Origin: UBA11865 sp963749825
GTDB lineage: Bacteria; Chloroflexota; Anaerolineae; Promineifilales; Promineifilaceae
Direction: 5' to 3'
DNA length: 64,000 bases
Assembly (NCBI GenBank): GCA_963749825.1
Contig: CAVVOI010000016.1
Location: 186,001 to 250,000 of the forward strand
Part shown: piece by piece, positions 1 through 9,720 of the stretch
Numbering within the stretch: the first letter of the stretch is position 1
Layout: the number at the start of each line of letters is the position of its first letter
The notes under the pieces: generated by a model
Database searches by the model: none
The model's input: the letters and a program-made list of their open reading frames with translations, nothing else
What the model was told of the DNA's origin: nothing
Program-made: the position numbers and the translations under genes

Positions 1-3000
1 ATGCGCGGGCTGGAAAGATTTAGTTTGCGTATCAACTCCAGATGGGCGGGCGTCAATTTAACGATATCCACAACGTCATCGCTAAAGACGGAAAGGATTT
101 CCAATCCCGGTGTGTCAGCGGACATTCGATAGATAATAACTTTGCCCCCCGACAGCAGCGGGACAAAAATCGAGGTCACTGTCAAATCGAAGGCGAGAGA
201 GGAATACAATGGAAAATCGAGTACCGCGTTTTCCTGCTGGTAGGTGCTGCGTGCCCACCAGGCGTAGTTCAGCAACCCTTGATGGGTGAGCATGGTACCC
301 TTTGGCTTGCCTGTCGAGCCCGAGGTGTAAATTAGGTAAACGAGATTGTCAGGCCGCGCCTGCGCCAGGGGGTTTGTGCTGGAAAAATCGGATAAGTCGA
401 GCGTCGCCAGGTTGACTATCATCCATGAGGATGGTTCTGGTCGGGCAGGTGAAGTCAGCTCATCGGTGGTTAAGAGGACAGCAGGACTGGCGTCCTCGAG
501 TATGTAGGCAATACGCTCAAGTGGGTATGCAGGATCAATCGGCACATAAGCGCCACCCGCTTTGAGCACACCCCAGATGGCGATAAGCACTTCGATGGAT
601 CGATCCATGCAGATGGCAACCGTGGTTTCGGGGCCAACACCTTGAGCCTGCAAGAAATGGGCCAGACGATTTGCGCGTTCGTTAAGCATCGTGTAAGTGA
701 TCTCAGTATCAGCCTGAACGGCGGCGATTTCATTAGGTGTCCTGTCAACCTGTTCTTCAAACAGCTGAATCACTGTCTCAGCGGATGGATAAGGCGCGTC
801 AGTGGCATTGAAGTCGACCAACAACTGCTGCCACTTTGCCTCATTCAGTAGCGAAAAGTCGCCCAGTGGACGATTGTGGTCAGCGATGAAGGCATCAACA
901 ACGCATATGAAATGATCGACCAGCCATTTGCGCTCGGTCGCGCCAAATAAGTCCGTTTTCATGTCAAAAAGCAGGACAAAATTGCCAGAAGCATCATAAT
1001 CGATGATCTGCAGGCGCAGATTATGGTCGGCGTCAATATAGCCAGTATGGACCGGCTCTTTGGTGACAGGCAGGCCAGCAAATTCGCTGAAACTGGCTTG
1101 TATATAATTAAGGATCACGTCATAGGTCCGATTTGTTTCGGCACTACTCATGCCTGGCTGAACATGGGCCAACCCTTCCAGCGTCTCGGCCGTGACCTTT
1201 TCACCTAGAGAGACGAACGTTTCGCCGTCTTCCACGTTAACTTGCATTACGCCCATCTCTATGAAGAGGCCGATAATATCTAGCGAATCAACAGTAGGCC
1301 GACCATGAAAGGGCGTACCCAATCGCAGCGTTCGCTGTCCATTGAGCCGGTGAATGGTCGCGAACAATAATGTGGCGAAGATTGTGAATAAGGACATGTC
1401 TTCGTTAGGCGAAGCAAAGCTGTCTTGTCTAGCAATTTCTCGCAGCCTGGCTGATCGCTGCGCGCCGAGGTCGGAGACGACACGCTCAGTTTGCAGGGTT
1501 GCATTTGGTGAAGTCCGACCATAGAACTCGGTCGGTGGTAGCGGTTCTCCATATTTATCACGCCAATAGGCGAGCGCCTGTTGAAATTCGGCGGTTCGGC
1601 GAAATTCCCGCTCATAGCGGACGAAATCCCAATACTGAGGTGGCTCCGGTATATCATCCAGCCGATCCTCTAACGCCAATTGGTAGTAGTAGGCCATCCG
1701 CTCGAAGATCAGCTCGGCGGATACAGCGTCCGTCATGATATGGTGCTGGCATAAATACCAAATGTACCGGTCATTGGCCAATCGCACCAAGGCAGAATCA
1801 AATAAGGGCTTGTCCAGCGCTAGAAGTCGCATCTTACGTTCGTTCAGGAACGCCTGATAAGGGGTATCGGTATCGGCTTTCTGGGAATAGTCGAAAAATT
1901 CTACGGACGCAGACACATCTTTGAGTACTTCCTGCCGCGGCACACCGCTAGCGGCACGAAAGATGATTCTAAATGCGTCGTTATGATCGACAAGGGATTG
2001 AAAAGCTTTGCGAAAAGCATCAATGTCCAACAAGCCTTGGATGGTAAAGGTATGGACAACATTGTACAGTGGCGCATCGGGACTCATCTGTTGGCCCATC
2101 CACATCAGAAATTGACTCTGAGTGAGATTGGACTGTTCCAGTAAATCATCGGTGCCGACGCTGGTCATCTCCTTAATTTCCGGGACTGGTTCTGCAGAGC
2201 GGTCATTACCTGGGCTCGCCATTTTGCGCCGCTGAGCGACAACCCGGCAGAAGCCAGCCACATCAGGTTGGGCAAGAAATTCGCGCATTGTGGCCTTTAT
2301 CCGGAATACATCCTGCGCTTTGTAGAGAAGACGGGCCGCCAGGAGTGAATTGCCGCCCAGTTCAAAAAAGCCATCGTGAATACTGACCCGTTCCAAGTTC
2401 AATACTTTAGCGAATAAGGCGGCCATTTCCCTTTCCAAATCATTTCGTGGAGGAACATATTCGGTGATCAGTTCATCGCCCCAACGGTCTGGGGCTGACA
2501 GTGCGCGGCGGTCGATCTTGCCGTTTGGCGACACAGGGAATCTTTCCAGCACGACAAAGCGCGAGGGCAGCATGTAATCGGGTAGGGTCTGAAGCAGGAA
2601 CTGCCTTAGTTCGCGGGCATCTGGTACTTTGAGCTTAGGCTCAGGTATCAGGTAGGCAACCAGACGCAGATCTCCGGGAGTATCCTCACGGGCCATGACC
2701 AAGTTCTGGGCAATAGCCGGATGGTGGCGAACAGCCGCTTCAATATCGCCTAACTCGATACGACGTCCATGAATCTTTACTTGGGAATCATTGCGGCCCA
2801 CGAACACGATCTGCCCATCGGGTAGAAAGCGAGCCAGGTCACCCGTGCGGTACATTGGCAGGCTGTGGCCCGTTTCATTATTTGCGAATGGGTTAGGGAT
2901 AAAGCGTTTGGCCGTTAATTCGGGAAGGTTGTGGTAGCCGCGGCCGACGGCGTCTCCGCCAATGTACAGCTCACCTGTGGCGCCGACCGGCACCGGTTCT

Positions 3001-4091
3001 AAACCTTCATCGAGGATATATATCTGAATGTTGTCGTGCGGCCGTCCAATCGTTATTAAATCAGATTCCGGTGGGATGGTGCCCATGGTGCAAAACACTG
3101 TCGTTTCAGCCGGGCCGTATGTGTGCCACAACACTGCACAGCGCTGCTGTAGTTTTTGGGCAAGATCCAATGTCAATGCTTCCCCACCGGAAAGCGCTAT
3201 CAGATCTTTTCCACCTTGCCAACCCGTCTCTAAATAGAGACGCCAGCCAGTCGGCGTGCTGCGCAAGAATGTGATGCCATTGTCGTCGATAATACGCTGC
3301 AGCTTCGCGCCATCTAACATCGCTTCACGAGGGGCAACAGTGAGCCGGGCACCCCTGGTCAACGGTAGAAATATTTCCCACACAGAAGGATCAAAGGAAA
3401 GTGTTGTTGTAGAAAGGATATGGTCTTCCGCCGTGATGTCAATGCGGTGGCCCATCGAGTTGATCAGGTTAACAACCGAGCGATGAATATTCTGCGCCCC
3501 CTTTGGTTTACCAGTTGAACCGGACGTGTAGACAACGTAGGCCAGATTTTCAGAGCTCATGACCACGGATGGGGAATCGGTTGATTCTTTGGTAATGAGA
3601 GGCCAATCTCTGTCCAGGCACACGGCGGCGTAGGAGTCACCATCCAAATTACGCAGCAGATCTTCTTGAGTTACCAGGACAACGGGGCGGGCATCTTCCA
3701 TCATTATATGAATACGTGCGGCAGGAAAATCGGGATCGATCGGCACATAAGCGCCACCCGCTTTGAGAATTCCCAAGATGCCAGTGATCATTTCCAGCGA
3801 ACGGTGTATATACAGACCAACGAATGATTCGACACTGACCCCTAAGCTTATGAGATAGTGAGCGATCTGGTTGCTGCGCCGCTCAAGCTCTGCGTAGGTT
3901 AAGCTCTCTCCCTTATAGGTTACGGCAATGTTATCGGGTGTGCGGTCGGCTTGGTTAGATATCAGTTCATGCAGTGTGCTCTCACGCGGGTAGTCACGCT
4001 GGGTGTCATTCCAGGTGCAAAGTATCTTCTCCCGCTCTTCAGAAGTCAACAGCGTCATATCTTCAGCATGTATCTGATCAGATGCATCCAT
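1..4091 (-). CDS. Nonribosomal peptide synthetase, A-PCP-C-A(partial), runs off window start
   Basis: One uninterrupted frame starts at ATG 4091 and has no stop before the window edge (about 1363 residues seen). Domains in order: an adenylation domain at about residues 25-505 (YTSGSTGKPKG core, YGPAETT, GDLARFLPDG), a carrier domain with LGGNS whose phosphopantetheine Ser is near residue 582, a condensation domain at about 635-1065 with HHIMTDA near residue 782 in place of the usual HHxxxDG, and the start of a second adenylation domain (IYTSGSTGKPKG near 1250). There is no condensation domain before the first A domain, so the first module looks like a starter. Aligned by eye to GrsA, the first A-domain pocket reads D-P-W-R-L-G-T-V-F; I do not recognise a substrate for it. 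The start lies 22 nt after the stop of the preceding SGNH-like gene, so it is probably co-transcribed with the polysaccharide genes. Product unknown. Confidence 0.93.
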   Translation of the reverse strand, partial: MDASDQIHAEDMTLLTSEEREKILCTWNDTQRDYPRESTLHELISNQADRTPDNIAVTYKGESLTYAELERRSNQIAHYLISLGVSVESFVGLYIHRSLEMITGILGILKAGGAYVPIDPDFPAARIHIMMEDARPVVLVTQEDLLRNLDGDSYAAVCLDRDWPLITKESTDSPSVVMSSENLAYVVYTSGSTGKPKGAQNIHRSVVNLINSMGHRIDITAEDHILSTTTLSFDPSVWEIFLPLTRGARLTVAPREAMLDGAKLQRIIDDNGITFLRSTPTGWRLYLETGWQGGKDLIALSGGEALTLDLAQKLQQRCAVLWHTYGPAETTVFCTMGTIPPESDLITIGRPHDNIQIYILDEGLEPVPVGATGELYIGGDAVGRGYHNLPELTAKRFIPNPFANNETGHSLPMYRTGDLARFLPDGQIVFVGRNDSQVKIHGRRIELGDIEAAVRHHPAIAQNLVMAREDTPGDLRLVAYLIPEPKLKVPDARELRQFLLQTLPDYMLPSRFVVLERFPVSPNGKIDRRALSAPDRWGDELITEYVPPRNDLEREMAALFAKVLNLERVSIHDGFFELGGNSLLAARLLYKAQDVFRIKATMREFLAQPDVAGFCRVVAQRRKMASPGNDRSAEPVPEIKEMTSVGTDDLLEQSNLTQSQFLMWMGQQMSPDAPLYNVVHTFTIQGLLDIDAFRKAFQSLVDHNDAFRIIFRAASGVPRQEVLKDVSASVEFFDYSQKADTDTPYQAFLNERKMRLLALDKPLFDSALVRLANDRYIWYLCQHHIMTDAVSAELIFERMAYYYQLALEDRLDDIPEPPQYWDFVRYEREFRRTAEFQQALAYWRDKYGEPLPPTEFYGRTSPNATLQTERVVSDLGAQRSARLREIARQDSFASPNEDMSLFTIFATLLFATIHRLNGQRTLRLGTPFHGRPTVDSLDIIGLFIEMGVMQVNVEDGETFVSLGEKVTAETLEGLAHVQPGMSSAETNRTYDVILNYIQASFSEFAGLPVTKEPVHTGYIDADHNLRLQIIDYDASGNFVLLFDMKTDLFGATERKWLVDHFICVVDAFIADHNRPLGDFSLLNEAKWQQLLVDFNATDAPYPSAETVIQLFEEQVDRTPNEIAAVQADTEITYTMLNERANRLAHFLQAQGVGPETTVAICMDRSIEVLIAIWGVLKAGGAYVPIDPAYPLERIAYILEDASPAVLLTTDELTSPARPEPSSWMIVNLATLDLSDFSSTNPLAQARPDNLVYLIYTSGSTGKPKGTMLTHQGLLNYAWWARSTYQQENAVLDFPLYSSLAFDLTVTSIFVPLLSGGKVIIYRMSADTPGLEILSVFSDDVVDIVKLTPAHLELIRKLNLSSPR

Positions 4092-4113
4092 GTTTCGAAT
4101 TGGGTTAGGCTAG

Positions 4114-5721
4114 CTAGCGCAGATCGCAGCCGGCTTCAGGTGGCAAGGTTTGGGCAAAGAAGCATTGGTGGACAGCTTCGGCTGCGAATTCATGGCCCTC
4201 AGGCGTGAAGTGTCCTAGACCGTTTTTGTAATAGAGTTTTTGCACATCCTCAGGCTTCATATTCATCGCAGCCATGTACGCGCCCAGGCCCAAAAATGGT
4301 AAATTATTATTTTCGGCAAAGGTTCGCAATTCGCTCTCCGGCAGCAGCAGGTCAGACTCGCCAAACTGGGTATTCAACGTATCTTGATTGTAAAATGCTT
4401 CTGTGAACACAGGGATCGTAACCAATTTCATGTCTATATCATAGCGCTCAAGCTGTTCCTTAGCCATGTAAATCAGTCCTTCGGCAATCAGCATTGCCTT
4501 TTCATTCGTCTCTTCTTTAAACATGAATCCGTTCGCCAAATCAATATCACTGTTAGATTTGGAGACTATTTCACTCGCACTTACCTCCGGTTCCTGTAAA
4601 AGATTCATGGCGATGCGCGGCGTAAGGTAATGACTGCCGATAATGCGTATAAGCTGAAATCCTTCGTGCCCTTCATACACCTCATGTTCAGGATTGTGCA
4701 AATCAGTAAAAAACGCCTCCAGGTTGAGTTTGACTCTACCCTGTCCTATATATTGGAAGTAAGGCTTGCCGTATCCCGGGCCATCAACCGTTTGAAAGTC
4801 GCTGCCAAGATCAAAAAAAACGATAACTTCCTGCGGTTCGAACTCTTTGTCAACCACATTCAACATCCAGTTGCTCAAGTACATTCCTGGACCATAATCC
4901 GGATATCCTAATGTCAATATCTCACTGGGAGGACCTTCTTGCACATTTTCGTCAATCAAGTTCTGTAGGATAACGCCGAGATTCTGGTCTGCTTTGACTT
5001 GAAGCGCCTGAATGAAAGTTCCACCGACGATGGCGATGCGCTGTGAGTCTGGCAGTAGCTTAAATTCAGGTACATAGCGGCCGTAATTGTTAGCCATACC
5101 ATTTCCCAGACCCTCTTCACTTTGGTACACGCGCGTATAGGGAGCAAAACTATCCTTCGTAGTCGAAATCGTCGGCAGCAGGCCGAAGAACGCCAATAAC
5201 TGGATGAGCAACTCGACAATAAGCAAAAGTGCTAGAAGAAAAACGACGATCTTGCGCCAGAGCTGTGGACGAGATTCATCACCCCATTTGTAAAAGAGGA
5301 TCAGTCCGGCAGCCAGTAAGAGTGTGACGAAAATCGTCGCCTGCAGAGCGGGAAACTCAATAGAAAGTCCATGAATCGGCTGATCTGGCACCAAAATGCC
5401 AGTAAATGTGAGCCCTATGGCAACAAGGATGGCTACTGCCAGCAGTGGATGAAACTGGATGAAGTCAAGGGTTTTTTTCAGCCTGCGATCATCATTTGGC
5501 CGCAGCAATAATGAAGCCCAGGCTAGCATTACGAAAGCGTACATGACGGGGACAGTAAAGTAGAGAACGGAATAACGGCCGAAAACGATGGGATTCCGGC
5601 TCACGTGATTGATCAGATCAACGAATCCTACAATCAAGAACAGCAATACAACAACCAGTAGTAGGAGATAGCCTGGTTTCTGGATACGTTCTTCCAGGCT
5701 ATCTAGTTTTTCAACGGTCAT
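4114..5721 (-). CDS. Multi-pass membrane protein with C-terminal SGNH/GDSL-hydrolase-like domain
   Basis: 535 residues. The first 190 contain about five hydrophobic segments (LLLLVVVLLFLIVGFV, VMYAFVMLAWASLLL, LLAVAILVAIGLTF, and two more), followed by an extracytoplasmic domain. That domain opens with IAIVGGTFIQALQV, which sits where SGNH enzymes have the GDS block, and ends with GLGHFTPEGHEFAAEAV, which matches the D/HxxH block V pattern. The nucleophile position appears to be Thr, so hydrolase activity is uncertain. Such proteins in polysaccharide clusters often act on or bind acylated sugars; that role is inference. The start ATG 5721 has AAGGAA just upstream. The gene lies 28 nt after the HupE-like gene and 22 nt before the NRPS, which suggests one operon. 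Confidence 0.8.
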   Translation of the reverse strand: MTVEKLDSLEERIQKPGYLLLLVVVLLFLIVGFVDLINHVSRNPIVFGRYSVLYFTVPVMYAFVMLAWASLLLRPNDDRRLKKTLDFIQFHPLLAVAILVAIGLTFTGILVPDQPIHGLSIEFPALQATIFVTLLLAAGLILFYKWGDESRPQLWRKIVVFLLALLLIVELLIQLLAFFGLLPTISTTKDSFAPYTRVYQSEEGLGNGMANNYGRYVPEFKLLPDSQRIAIVGGTFIQALQVKADQNLGVILQNLIDENVQEGPPSEILTLGYPDYGPGMYLSNWMLNVVDKEFEPQEVIVFFDLGSDFQTVDGPGYGKPYFQYIGQGRVKLNLEAFFTDLHNPEHEVYEGHEGFQLIRIIGSHYLTPRIAMNLLQEPEVSASEIVSKSNSDIDLANGFMFKEETNEKAMLIAEGLIYMAKEQLERYDIDMKLVTIPVFTEAFYNQDTLNTQFGESDLLLPESELRTFAENNNLPFLGLGAYMAAMNMKPEDVQKLYYKNGLGHFTPEGHEFAAEAVHQCFFAQTLPPEAGCDLR

Positions 5722-5749
5722 TAAATTCCTTCAATTTCAGCCCTGCCGA

Positions 5750-6322
5750 TCAAACGTTGCTGATTAGAAAAACCCCGATCAGAGCAATTGCGAGGCCACC
5801 AATACGCATGAGTTGAGGTCCGCGGTCACTGCGCCTGGCTAAAAGCCCGATTAGAGCGCCGACAACATGCAGACCAGCCGTAGCGAATAGGAAGCCCAGA
5901 ATATACGCTATAAGCAGGCCGATAGTATTTGTAATCTCCGGTATTTCTGTGCCATGGGCATTGCCATGAAACAATGCGAAAAAGGCTACAACGATTAATG
6001 CTCCCCATTCGGGGATTTTGTTGCCAAGTAGTATGGCTATGCCCAAAACAAATACGGAAAACGTGATGCCGTATTCTACAAAAGGCAGCGCAATACCAAA
6101 GATCCCTAACAAGGCGCCGATGGCCATTATGCCAACAAAGGTGGCTGGCACGGTCCACAGTGCACGACCACCGATTTGCGCGCTTAAAATACCGACTGAC
6201 AGCATTGCCAGCAGATGATCAAGCCCCAATAATGGGTGTAAGAAACCGGAAAGTATTCCTCCACCGCCATAAGGATGGAAGAAAATCATGGTAGCAAAAT
6301 TGATAAGATCATTGATCTCCAT
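5750..6322 (-). CDS. HupE/UreJ family metal-transport membrane protein
   Basis: 190 residues, almost entirely hydrophobic, with about six membrane segments. Two family signatures are visible: HPLLGLDHLLAM near residue 27 and FHGNAHGTE near residue 118. Their His/Asp/Glu residues are the expected metal ligands of HupE/UreJ proteins, which import nickel or cobalt into the cytoplasm. The start ATG 6322 has TAGGAGAAG at good distance. No hydrogenase or urease gene is nearby; the neighbours are secreted repeat proteins and a membrane SGNH-like protein, so the metal client is not evident from context. The family call is firm and the substrate is not. Confidence 0.9.
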   Translation of the reverse strand: MEINDLINFATMIFFHPYGGGGILSGFLHPLLGLDHLLAMLSVGILSAQIGGRALWTVPATFVGIMAIGALLGIFGIALPFVEYGITFSVFVLGIAILLGNKIPEWGALIVVAFFALFHGNAHGTEIPEITNTIGLLIAYILGFLFATAGLHVVGALIGLLARRSDRGPQLMRIGGLAIALIGVFLISNV

Positions 6323-6444
6323 CGGCTTCTCCTAGCAAGGGACAAGATGTTGGTAAATCTGCAAATCCGTTCAAACCTCTACTAAGGCTGATTTACCTCC
6401 ATCGACAATGTATATCTACCAGTTCAGCAAATGCATCCTCGAGA

Positions 6445-7725
6445 TTACGAGCTCTTATTAATAACTGGCAACATGATTTTGTATTGGCCAAAAATGGCAG
6501 TAACCATGAGATCGTCCGTTATAGTTACAACTTTGGGATTTTCGTTGCCACTAAGGTCACCGCTCCAGCCAGTGAAAGCCCAAGCAAATTCGGGCGTTGC
6601 GGTGATCGTTATAACTTCGCCATAGATATAGTTGGCCTTAACTGGTTCCCAGCTTACACTGCCTTCGCCCACCACGGTGCTGGAGATCGTAAATTGATCT
6701 TGGACAAAGGTAGCCGTGACGCTTTTGTTGCTGTTCATGGTGATGGTTTCCGGGTTAACAATGCTGGTTAGATCGCCGCTCCAGCTGGAGAAAATCCAAC
6801 CATCATTGGGCGACGCACTTATTGTCACTGATTCATTGCAAGCGTAAGTGTCTTTGATTGGATTTTTACTAACACTACCACCACCGGCAGGATTAGCGTT
6901 CAGGGTAAGCGCATTGCGATCTCCATCCTCAGGAACAATGGGCGAGGCAGTATTGAAGAAGTAGTCGACAAGCGCAGTGTGTGCTGGAACCGTTGTCGTT
7001 GGCGGATCGCCGGAATTACCTGCATAAGGGCCCACATCTGTAACGTTCAATGCATACGAAAAAGAATCCAACGTCTCCCAGTTGGTTGAGTCTAGCTTAT
7101 AGGATTGAATCCAATCGTCGCCATCTCGATTGACTCTCAAGTAATAAGACTCATCAGGATCTGGAATCGCAATAGTGATATCGTTGCGGTTGCTCTGCCC
7201 GCTGCCGTTTAAGGTCGCAGCAAATACGTGAATATTCGAGCCGTCACTGAAATACTCAAAACGAATGAACTCATCCGATCCACCCTGAATAAGAATGCCT
7301 TGAACTTGGTATCTTGCGCCAAGGCTAGAATCAAACTTCGCCTCCAACGCAAAATCGGAGCTGCCATTATCTACCGATTGCATCATTCTTGGGGCATTTT
7401 GATTGCTTTGAGAAATCGAATGCTTAACGTTACCACCTGGAACCATGATTTCCAAGGCGGCATCATCAGTAAATGTATTCACCATCGCATAGGAAGAATC
7501 ATTAAGCGGATTCACAAAAGTCCAAAGCCCCGTGTTCAATGTACAGGCGTTGAAGTCATCCGAGATGATGCCGATGGCTGAAGGTAAAGCTGGATCTGAA
7601 ACCTGGTTGTTGACATGGACGGTAGCAGTCGCGAGACCCTGATTAACTAAAACAAGAATCATCAGGGGGAGTAAAATCGCTAAAACGCTGATGGCAAAAC
7701 GATGGTGCTTTTTTCTACTGTTCAT
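6445..7725 (-). CDS. Secreted protein: LamG-like domain plus two InlB-type repeats
   Basis: I start it at ATG 7725 (MNSRKKHHRFAISVLA) because GGAGGG lies 6 nt upstream and the N-terminus is then a clean signal peptide; an upstream TTG frame adds 28 unlikely residues. The mature protein of about 426 aa has a jelly-roll/LamG-like domain (ISDDFNACTLNTGLW to about residue 270), then two divergent InlB B-repeats, each with the core GW.F..WSGDL....NP..(I/V)T and ending in ATF. The extreme C-terminus is YKIMLPVINKSS. This matches the aromatic-x-x-LP-V tail seen on other secreted proteins here. It is probably a cell-surface or matrix protein. Its paralogue lies immediately upstream (start 9712), and a related but broken copy lies at 59498-61858. 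Confidence 0.85.
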   Translation of the reverse strand: MNSRKKHHRFAISVLAILLPLMILVLVNQGLATATVHVNNQVSDPALPSAIGIISDDFNACTLNTGLWTFVNPLNDSSYAMVNTFTDDAALEIMVPGGNVKHSISQSNQNAPRMMQSVDNGSSDFALEAKFDSSLGARYQVQGILIQGGSDEFIRFEYFSDGSNIHVFAATLNGSGQSNRNDITIAIPDPDESYYLRVNRDGDDWIQSYKLDSTNWETLDSFSYALNVTDVGPYAGNSGDPPTTTVPAHTALVDYFFNTASPIVPEDGDRNALTLNANPAGGGSVSKNPIKDTYACNESVTISASPNDGWIFSSWSGDLTSIVNPETITMNSNKSVTATFVQDQFTISSTVVGEGSVSWEPVKANYIYGEVITITATPEFAWAFTGWSGDLSGNENPKVVTITDDLMVTAIFGQYKIMLPVINKSS

Positions 7726-7753
7726 TTTAATCCCTCCAAAAAAAGAGCCCAAG

Positions 7754-9712
7754 TTAATCACTGTTTGACGTGATATATGGGACAAAAATATCGTTATTTC
7801 TATCACCAAAATGAGATACGATGTTCAAATGATCGGTTACTGTAAGAGCAAAAGGACTTTGGGTTCCGCTGAGATCTCCTCCCCAACTCAAGAAGCGCCA
7901 ACCGCCATCGGGGATGGCAGATATTGTAACATTCTGCCCGTAAGCATAGGTTGTTTGATCCGGTTCAACGGTCACTATGCCACTGCCTGTTTGTGTTGTA
8001 TTTATTACATATGCACCTTCGGCAAAGTTAGCACTCACTACCTTATCAGTATCGAGGGTTAAGGTTTCAGGATTTGAAGTACTATTGACGTCGCCAGTCC
8101 AAGCAGTGAATGTCCAGTCGTTATTGGGTATTGCCGTTAATTCAACTTCCTGGCCGCAGATATAGGGTTGATCCGGTTCTTTAGACACTGTCCCTCCACC
8201 CACAACGGAAACTACTAACGAACAAACTTGTGCAAAGATGAAGTTAGCCGTGATCGTGCTGTCACCTGTCAAGGTGAGGGTTTCTGGGTTATTGGAACCA
8301 ATTAAATCTCCACTCCAGCCATCAAATAGCCAGCCATTGCTGGGCGTCGCCGTAAGTGTAATTTGATCGCCGTAAAGATATGCATCTGATTGACCACTTA
8401 ATGGTGGGGAAACATTAACTGAACCGCTACCGTTTGTAGTTGTATTCACTTCAAGTACAGGTAGGATAGAGACATCACCGAAACTAGCATCGATGTTATG
8501 AGCCACTAGAAGTACAGAACCCTTTGAGAAAGTATTTGATGGATCATCACATTCCTCAAAAATCCAGGTAGAAGGCTCTTGTTTTGAGGCTTCCCAAACC
8601 CTGAAGCTGTAGAAGGCTCTGGCACCTGTGTTACAAGGCACGTCTTTCGTTTGAACGCGTAGCTTGAAAATGTAAGTAGCGCCCAAATTTAGGGTGACGG
8701 GTACCTCAATAGGTTCTTCATTGCTGGTGCGAAAAGCATAGTGCGGCCCAGAAACTCTATTTCGATAATAAGCATAGGCGCCTAAGTGCCACCATCCCGT
8801 ACCTGGTTGTTCATTATTCTGTACGAAGTGTCCCTGCCAGCGAGCCACGATTCCTACTCCGCCGGAATCCTGAAAGGGGAGGTTATGAATTGTTACAGGG
8901 ACCCTGACTTCAAAGTCATCCCAGGCCGTCAGCTCGCCGATAGCCACCACGCGATCATAGCCGACTGCCAAAGGTCTCAAACGTCCGCTAATCACAGCCC
9001 ATTCTCCATCCACAACCTGGGCCACATCTGATAGGCCACTGCTCCAGTCAGCGGTATAGGGCAAAGGCCATGTCTCCCCGCTGGTATAGTTAGCAATGAC
9101 AGATTCTAAGGTCGTGTTTTGTTGTGCTGTATTATCTGTCGCTCGTATGGTGACTGTGTTTTGACCATTATTGAGATCGTTGACATCTATTTCGATATTG
9201 AAGTCCCCTTCTGAAACAAGCCGAGGATTAGTAGAAGCGCCATTAATGCTTTGGAAAACACTGGGGGTGCCAACGGGTGATCCATTACCAGACGTTATGC
9301 CATCCGTCAGACCCCCCGGACTTGGTGATTTGAAATCCCCTGCGGAGGCGGATTCTTTCCAGGAAAGATCGTTCCAGGCTCCACCATTTAATCTGTATTC
9401 CAAAGAGCTGATACCGTCAGGATCGGAAACGTTGCCCAAGATGTTTATCATTGGCTGCGGATCACCTAGAAAGCCAAAATATTGGGAAGATCCATACCAT
9501 ATATCGATTGTAGGACCGTTAGATTGGGTTTGTTGTAGTTGACTGTTGGGGGTAGGGGCTTGGCTCTCTTTGTATTTGATTGGTTGCGCCGCCATGTGGT
9601 TCGGTTCTTCAGTGAGGTTGTCAGGGCCCGATACAGCCACGACCGAGAGAGCTGCTATGAAGAAAATCCCAAACAGAAAACTTGAGGCGCGAAATAACGG
9701 TTTTATGATCAT
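7754..9712 (-). CDS. Secreted protein with three InlB-type repeats
   Basis: The start is placed at ATG 9712 (MIIKPLFRASSFLFGIFFIAALSVVAVSG, a signal peptide); a TTG four codons earlier is the alternative. About 652 residues. After the signal comes a low-complexity linker, a region resembling cadherin/Ig-type insertions (NDLNNGQNTVTIRATDN), a galactose-binding or LamG-like module (YTADWSSGLSDVAQVVDGEW to DASFGDVSILP), then three divergent InlB B-repeats (GWLFDGWSGDL, DWTFTAWTGDV, GWRFLSWGGDL). The protein ends NNDIFVPYITSNSD, a variant of the tail on its downstream paralogue. The gene begins 8 nt after the flippase stop, so it is read as part of the polysaccharide operon. Surface adhesion or matrix function is inferred. 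Confidence 0.85.
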   Translation of the reverse strand: MIIKPLFRASSFLFGIFFIAALSVVAVSGPDNLTEEPNHMAAQPIKYKESQAPTPNSQLQQTQSNGPTIDIWYGSSQYFGFLGDPQPMINILGNVSDPDGISSLEYRLNGGAWNDLSWKESASAGDFKSPSPGGLTDGITSGNGSPVGTPSVFQSINGASTNPRLVSEGDFNIEIDVNDLNNGQNTVTIRATDNTAQQNTTLESVIANYTSGETWPLPYTADWSSGLSDVAQVVDGEWAVISGRLRPLAVGYDRVVAIGELTAWDDFEVRVPVTIHNLPFQDSGGVGIVARWQGHFVQNNEQPGTGWWHLGAYAYYRNRVSGPHYAFRTSNEEPIEVPVTLNLGATYIFKLRVQTKDVPCNTGARAFYSFRVWEASKQEPSTWIFEECDDPSNTFSKGSVLLVAHNIDASFGDVSILPVLEVNTTTNGSGSVNVSPPLSGQSDAYLYGDQITLTATPSNGWLFDGWSGDLIGSNNPETLTLTGDSTITANFIFAQVCSLVVSVVGGGTVSKEPDQPYICGQEVELTAIPNNDWTFTAWTGDVNSTSNPETLTLDTDKVVSANFAEGAYVINTTQTGSGIVTVEPDQTTYAYGQNVTISAIPDGGWRFLSWGGDLSGTQSPFALTVTDHLNIVSHFGDRNNDIFVPYITSNSD

Positions 9713-9720
9713 ATATATCT

